Shown piece after piece: positions 14,115 to 16,582 of a stretch of 16,582 bases of DNA. The stretch's first letter is position 1; each line of letters begins with the position of its first letter. The stretch comes from J061 sp003695725 [NCBI: Candidatus Schekmanbacteria bacterium] (GTDB taxonomy: Bacteria; Schekmanbacteria; GWA2-38-11). The DNA lies in contig RFHX01000255.1 of NCBI GenBank assembly GCA_003695725.1, positions 1-16,582 of the forward strand, written 5' to 3'. Under the pieces are notes generated by a model that did not search any database, was not told the DNA's origin, and worked only from the letters and a program-made list of their open reading frames with translations. A program made the translations under genes and the position numbers.

Positions 14115-14945
14115 ATGAAAGCAACATCAGGATTTAAAATGATTTTATTAGTTTTGTCACTTGTTATTTCTCTATCAATGTTTGTTTCAGTTAAGGCAAA
14201 CGCTGAAACCCATCTTAAAATGAGTACTACAACGAGTACAGAAAATTCAGGGCTGCTCTCTGTCCTGATACCCCCCTTCGAAAAAAAATATGGCGTTAAA
14301 GTTGACATTATCGCCGTCGGGACAGGAGCAGCACTCAAACTTGGCAAAAATGGTGATGTAGATGTTGTTTTTGTTCATTCCCGCCCAGATGAAGATAGAT
14401 TTGTAAAAGAAGGATATGGTGTTTATCGCCAAGATGTTATGCATAATGACTTCGTTATTTTAGGTCCAGAAAAAGACCCTGCTAAAATCAAAGGTTCATC
14501 ATCGGCAATAGAAGCATTCAAAAAAATTGCGGGGACATCATCTTCTTTTGTCTCCAGAGGAGACAACTCCGGCACGCATAAGAAAGAAATGGCTATATGG
14601 AAATCTGCCGGCATTCAACCATCAGGTAAATGGTATATCGAGGCAGGACAAGGAATGGGCGCTGTACTTAAAATTGCAGATGAAAAACGAGCTTACACCC
14701 TTTCAGATAGAGGCACATATCTTGCATATTCAGATAAGATAGATTTAAAAATCCTCTATGAAGGGGATAAGATATTGTATAATCCTTACGGAATCATTGC
14801 AGTAAATCCAAAAAAATATCCTTATGTCAAATTTGAACTTGCCAAAAAGCTGATTGATTATATTACAGGACCTGAAGGGCAAGAAATTATCAAGAATTAT
14901 AAAATCAAGGGACAGCAACTATTCTTTCCTGATGCAATAAAATAA
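14115..14945 (+). CDS. tupA: TupA tungstate-binding periplasmic protein
   Basis: This 276-residue extracytoplasmic binding protein has a signal peptide of about 31 residues (hydrophobic core, cut after VKANA). The mature chain begins with the TupA hallmark TTTSTENSGLL, followed by VGTGAALKLGKNGDVDVVFVHSR and SRGDNSGTHKKE; these loops hold the oxyanion in TupA-type proteins. AYTLSDRGTYLAY and the C-terminal region ending in KGQQLFFP are also typical of the tungstate-specific family. PstS (phosphate) and ModA (molybdate) proteins lack this set. It delivers tungstate from the periplasm to TupB/TupC in the inner membrane. A strong GGAGGAG site precedes the ATG. The gene is 26 bases before tupB. 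Confidence 0.95.
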   Translation: MKATSGFKMILLVLSLVISLSMFVSVKANAETHLKMSTTTSTENSGLLSVLIPPFEKKYGVKVDIIAVGTGAALKLGKNGDVDVVFVHSRPDEDRFVKEGYGVYRQDVMHNDFVILGPEKDPAKIKGSSSAIEAFKKIAGTSSSFVSRGDNSGTHKKEMAIWKSAGIQPSGKWYIEAGQGMGAVLKIADEKRAYTLSDRGTYLAYSDKIDLKILYEGDKILYNPYGIIAVNPKKYPYVKFELAKKLIDYITGPEGQEIIKNYKIKGQQLFFPDAIK

Positions 14946-14971
14946 AGTTATGAGAAAATAGATTTATAAAT

Positions 14972-15670
14972 ATGGAATATTTGGCAAAGGCATTGTATTC
15001 GGCTTTAAGGCTAATTTTTGGCTTTGACAGTGAAACATATCTTATTGTGTGGACATCCCTCAAAGTATCATTGTCAGCCACTTTCTTTTCGTCCGTCATT
15101 GGAATCCCAATTGGACTTTTTGTTTCATTAAAAGATTTCAAAGGGAAAAAGCTCATTCAACTTATCTTAAATACGCTTATGGCCCTTCCCACAGTAGTTG
15201 TAGGGCTTTTTTTCTATGCTTTTTTGAGTAGGCAGGGAATTTTAGGAAGCCTCGGTTTGCTATATACTCCATATGGAATCATAATCGGCGAAACATTCCT
15301 TGCACTTCCTATCATTGCAAACTACACTGTTTCATCAGTCTCAGGAGCAGACAAAAGATTGCTTGTTACCTGTAAAGCGCTTGGCGCAACTACCTCTCAA
15401 CAGGCAGTAATAATTTTAATGGAAGCAAAATTTGGTATAATTGCAGCCGTTGTTGCAGGATTTGGCAGAGTAATAGCGGAAGTTGGCGTAGCAATGATGC
15501 TTGGGGGTAACATAAGAGGCTTCACACGGACAATGACAACTGCCATTGCCCTTCAAACAAGCAAGGGCGAATTCGAACTTGGTCTTGCTCTTGGAATTAT
15601 GCTTTTAGCAACAGCATTTGCTATTAATATTATGTTATTCTTTTTTCAGAAAAATAGTAAAAATGAATGA
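14972..15670 (+). CDS. tupB: TupB tungstate ABC transporter permease
   Basis: This 232-residue inner-membrane permease has about five to six hydrophobic helices. The first begins near residue 26 (VWTSLKVSLSATFFSSVIGIP). The ABC-permease coupling motif (EAA-type) appears as CKALGATTSQQAVIILMEAKFGI around residues 135-157, followed by GFGRVIAEVGVAMMLGGNIRG, a segment conserved in TupB and related oxyanion permeases. It forms the channel that TupA loads and TupC energises. The ribosome site before the ATG is weak. The 3' end overlaps tupC by eight bases, so translation of the two is probably coupled. Confidence 0.93.
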   Translation: MEYLAKALYSALRLIFGFDSETYLIVWTSLKVSLSATFFSSVIGIPIGLFVSLKDFKGKKLIQLILNTLMALPTVVVGLFFYAFLSRQGILGSLGLLYTPYGIIIGETFLALPIIANYTVSSVSGADKRLLVTCKALGATTSQQAVIILMEAKFGIIAAVVAGFGRVIAEVGVAMMLGGNIRGFTRTMTTAIALQTSKGEFELGLALGIMLLATAFAINIMLFFFQKNSKNE

Positions 15671-16582
15671 TGCCTATATTCTAAAAAATGTTACCAGCAA
15701 ATATGGCGACAAGGTTGTCCTCAATATCCCGGAGCTTAAAATTGAGGACGGGAAAATTACAGCAATCGTTGGACCAAATGGCTCAGGTAAAACAACATTA
15801 CTGAATTTGCTGACCTTTCTTGAAATGCCCTCTTCTGGTGAAATTATCTTCAAAGGGGAAAAGGTTGAAGAAAAAAATATTGTCTCCCTGAGGCGTAGAA
15901 TCGGTTTTCTGCCCCAGAACCCATATTTATTTCACAATACAGTCTTTTCTAATGTTGAAGCCGGATTAAAAATAAGGAAGATACCTTCATCAGAACGGAA
16001 AATGCTTGTAAAGAATGCCTTGAAAAAAGTTGGGCTATTAGGATATGAAAAAAGGCCTGCCTATAAAATTTCTGGAGGTGAAGGACAGAGAGTGGCTCTT
16101 GCACGAACAATTTGCACAAATCCTGAAGTGCTGATTCTTGATGAACCATCAACATATATGGATAAAAAAAATATCATTAGAACAGAAGAAATAATTTATG
16201 AATTCAGTAGAGAAAAAGGGAAAACCGTTGTCTTTACCTCCCAGGACTTGCATCGCGCACAATCAATAGCAGATAAGGTGTTGACGCTTTTTCGCGGGGA
16301 ATTGACTACCGCATCACTTGCCAATCTCTTTCACGGCAAAATCACAAATGATGGAAAGATTTTCGATACAGGACGAATAAAAATCGAAATCACCTCTGCC
16401 AATGGAGATGAAACCCACATAAGCATAGACCCTTCCAATATTGTCATTTCATCTGAATCGCTCATCTCAAGTATGCGAAACTCTTTCAAGGGAAAAATCA
16501 CTGCAATAATCGAGGAAAACGGTAAAGTGAGAATCGAGGTTGAAGCAGGCGAGAAATTCCATGCCTATATTACAAAAAAATC
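15663..16582 (+). CDS. tupC: TupC tungstate ABC transporter ATPase with Mop domain, 3' partial
   Basis: The reading frame opens at ATG 15663, eight bases inside tupB, and stays open to the window edge (306 codons seen). The ATPase domain shows Walker A GPNGSGKTT (37-45), Q-loop LPQNP, signature ISGGEGQRVALAR and Walker B VLILDEPS. The switch position, normally His in TTHDL, reads TSQDL here, so the H-loop histidine is replaced by Gln. The C-terminal extension from about residue 240 contains ISIDPSNIVISSESLISSMR then NSFKGKITAI and VEAGEKFHAYIT, which is a Mop/TOBE-like oxyanion-binding domain known from ModC. This domain could sense cytoplasmic tungstate or molybdate and inhibit uptake. No good ribosome site is seen, so coupling with tupB is likely. 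Confidence 0.93.
   Translation, partial: MNDAYILKNVTSKYGDKVVLNIPELKIEDGKITAIVGPNGSGKTTLLNLLTFLEMPSSGEIIFKGEKVEEKNIVSLRRRIGFLPQNPYLFHNTVFSNVEAGLKIRKIPSSERKMLVKNALKKVGLLGYEKRPAYKISGGEGQRVALARTICTNPEVLILDEPSTYMDKKNIIRTEEIIYEFSREKGKTVVFTSQDLHRAQSIADKVLTLFRGELTTASLANLFHGKITNDGKIFDTGRIKIEITSANGDETHISIDPSNIVISSESLISSMRNSFKGKITAIIEENGKVRIEVEAGEKFHAYITKK

Noticed and set aside
14115-15670. Phosphate (Pst) transporter reading of the binding protein and permease
   Set aside because: The TTTSTENSGLL and SRGDNSGTHKKE motifs, a single permease gene and a Mop domain on the ATPase fit Tup, not PstSCAB.
1-16582. CRISPR array, tRNA, rRNA, insertion sequence, attachment sites
   Set aside because: No regularly spaced repeats, cloverleaf, transposase or paired terminal repeats were seen.

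Overview
The window looks like a chromosomal stretch of an anaerobic, Gram-negative, low-GC bacterium. A porin with a signal peptide shows an outer membrane. The many cysteine-rich Fe-S proteins, a flavodiiron O2/NO reductase and a tungstate importer suggest anaerobic metabolism. The style of the genes recalls deltaproteobacterial, Nitrospirota-like or candidate-phylum anaerobes. I cannot place the organism more precisely from sequence alone.

Layout. (1) 2-808: 3' part of a TPR protein cut by the window edge. It faces a decayed C-terminal remnant of a B12-type radical SAM protein (833-1228, minus). (2) 1443-10971: eight same-strand, closely spaced genes that look like one operon. They encode an orphan C-terminal piece of NuoF, a fused NuoG/HydA-like + GltD/NfnB-like flavoprotein, a small SCP2-like protein, a PCMH-type FAD dehydrogenase, a GlcF/HdrD-like Fe-S protein, a second PCMH-type FAD dehydrogenase, a protein with a central winged-helix segment between two Lrp-type regulatory-domain-like halves, and an MFS transporter. 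My reading is a soluble catabolic electron-transfer module. The transporter would import a small organic acid, one or both FAD subunits would oxidise it, and electrons would pass through the Fe-S protein to the pyridine-nucleotide flavoprotein. The substrate is unknown. (3) 10975-12159, minus: a flavodiiron protein, convergent with the transporter, with its own promoter overlapped by a perfect palindrome whose core resembles IscR/Rrf2 sites. (4) 12307-16582: a sigma70-type promoter, a molybdenum/tungsten-cofactor riboswitch with a recognisable GAAA tetraloop and 11-nt-type tetraloop receptor, an intrinsic terminator, then an OprP/OprO-type porin followed by tupA, tupB and tupC (tupC runs off the window).

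The last region is the clearest story. A cofactor-sensing RNA appears to control a complete tungstate route: an outer-membrane porin, a periplasmic binding protein, a permease and an ATPase. No tungsten enzyme gene lies inside the window. The oxidoreductase operon is the most novel part, because its combination of domains does not match a named complex that I know.
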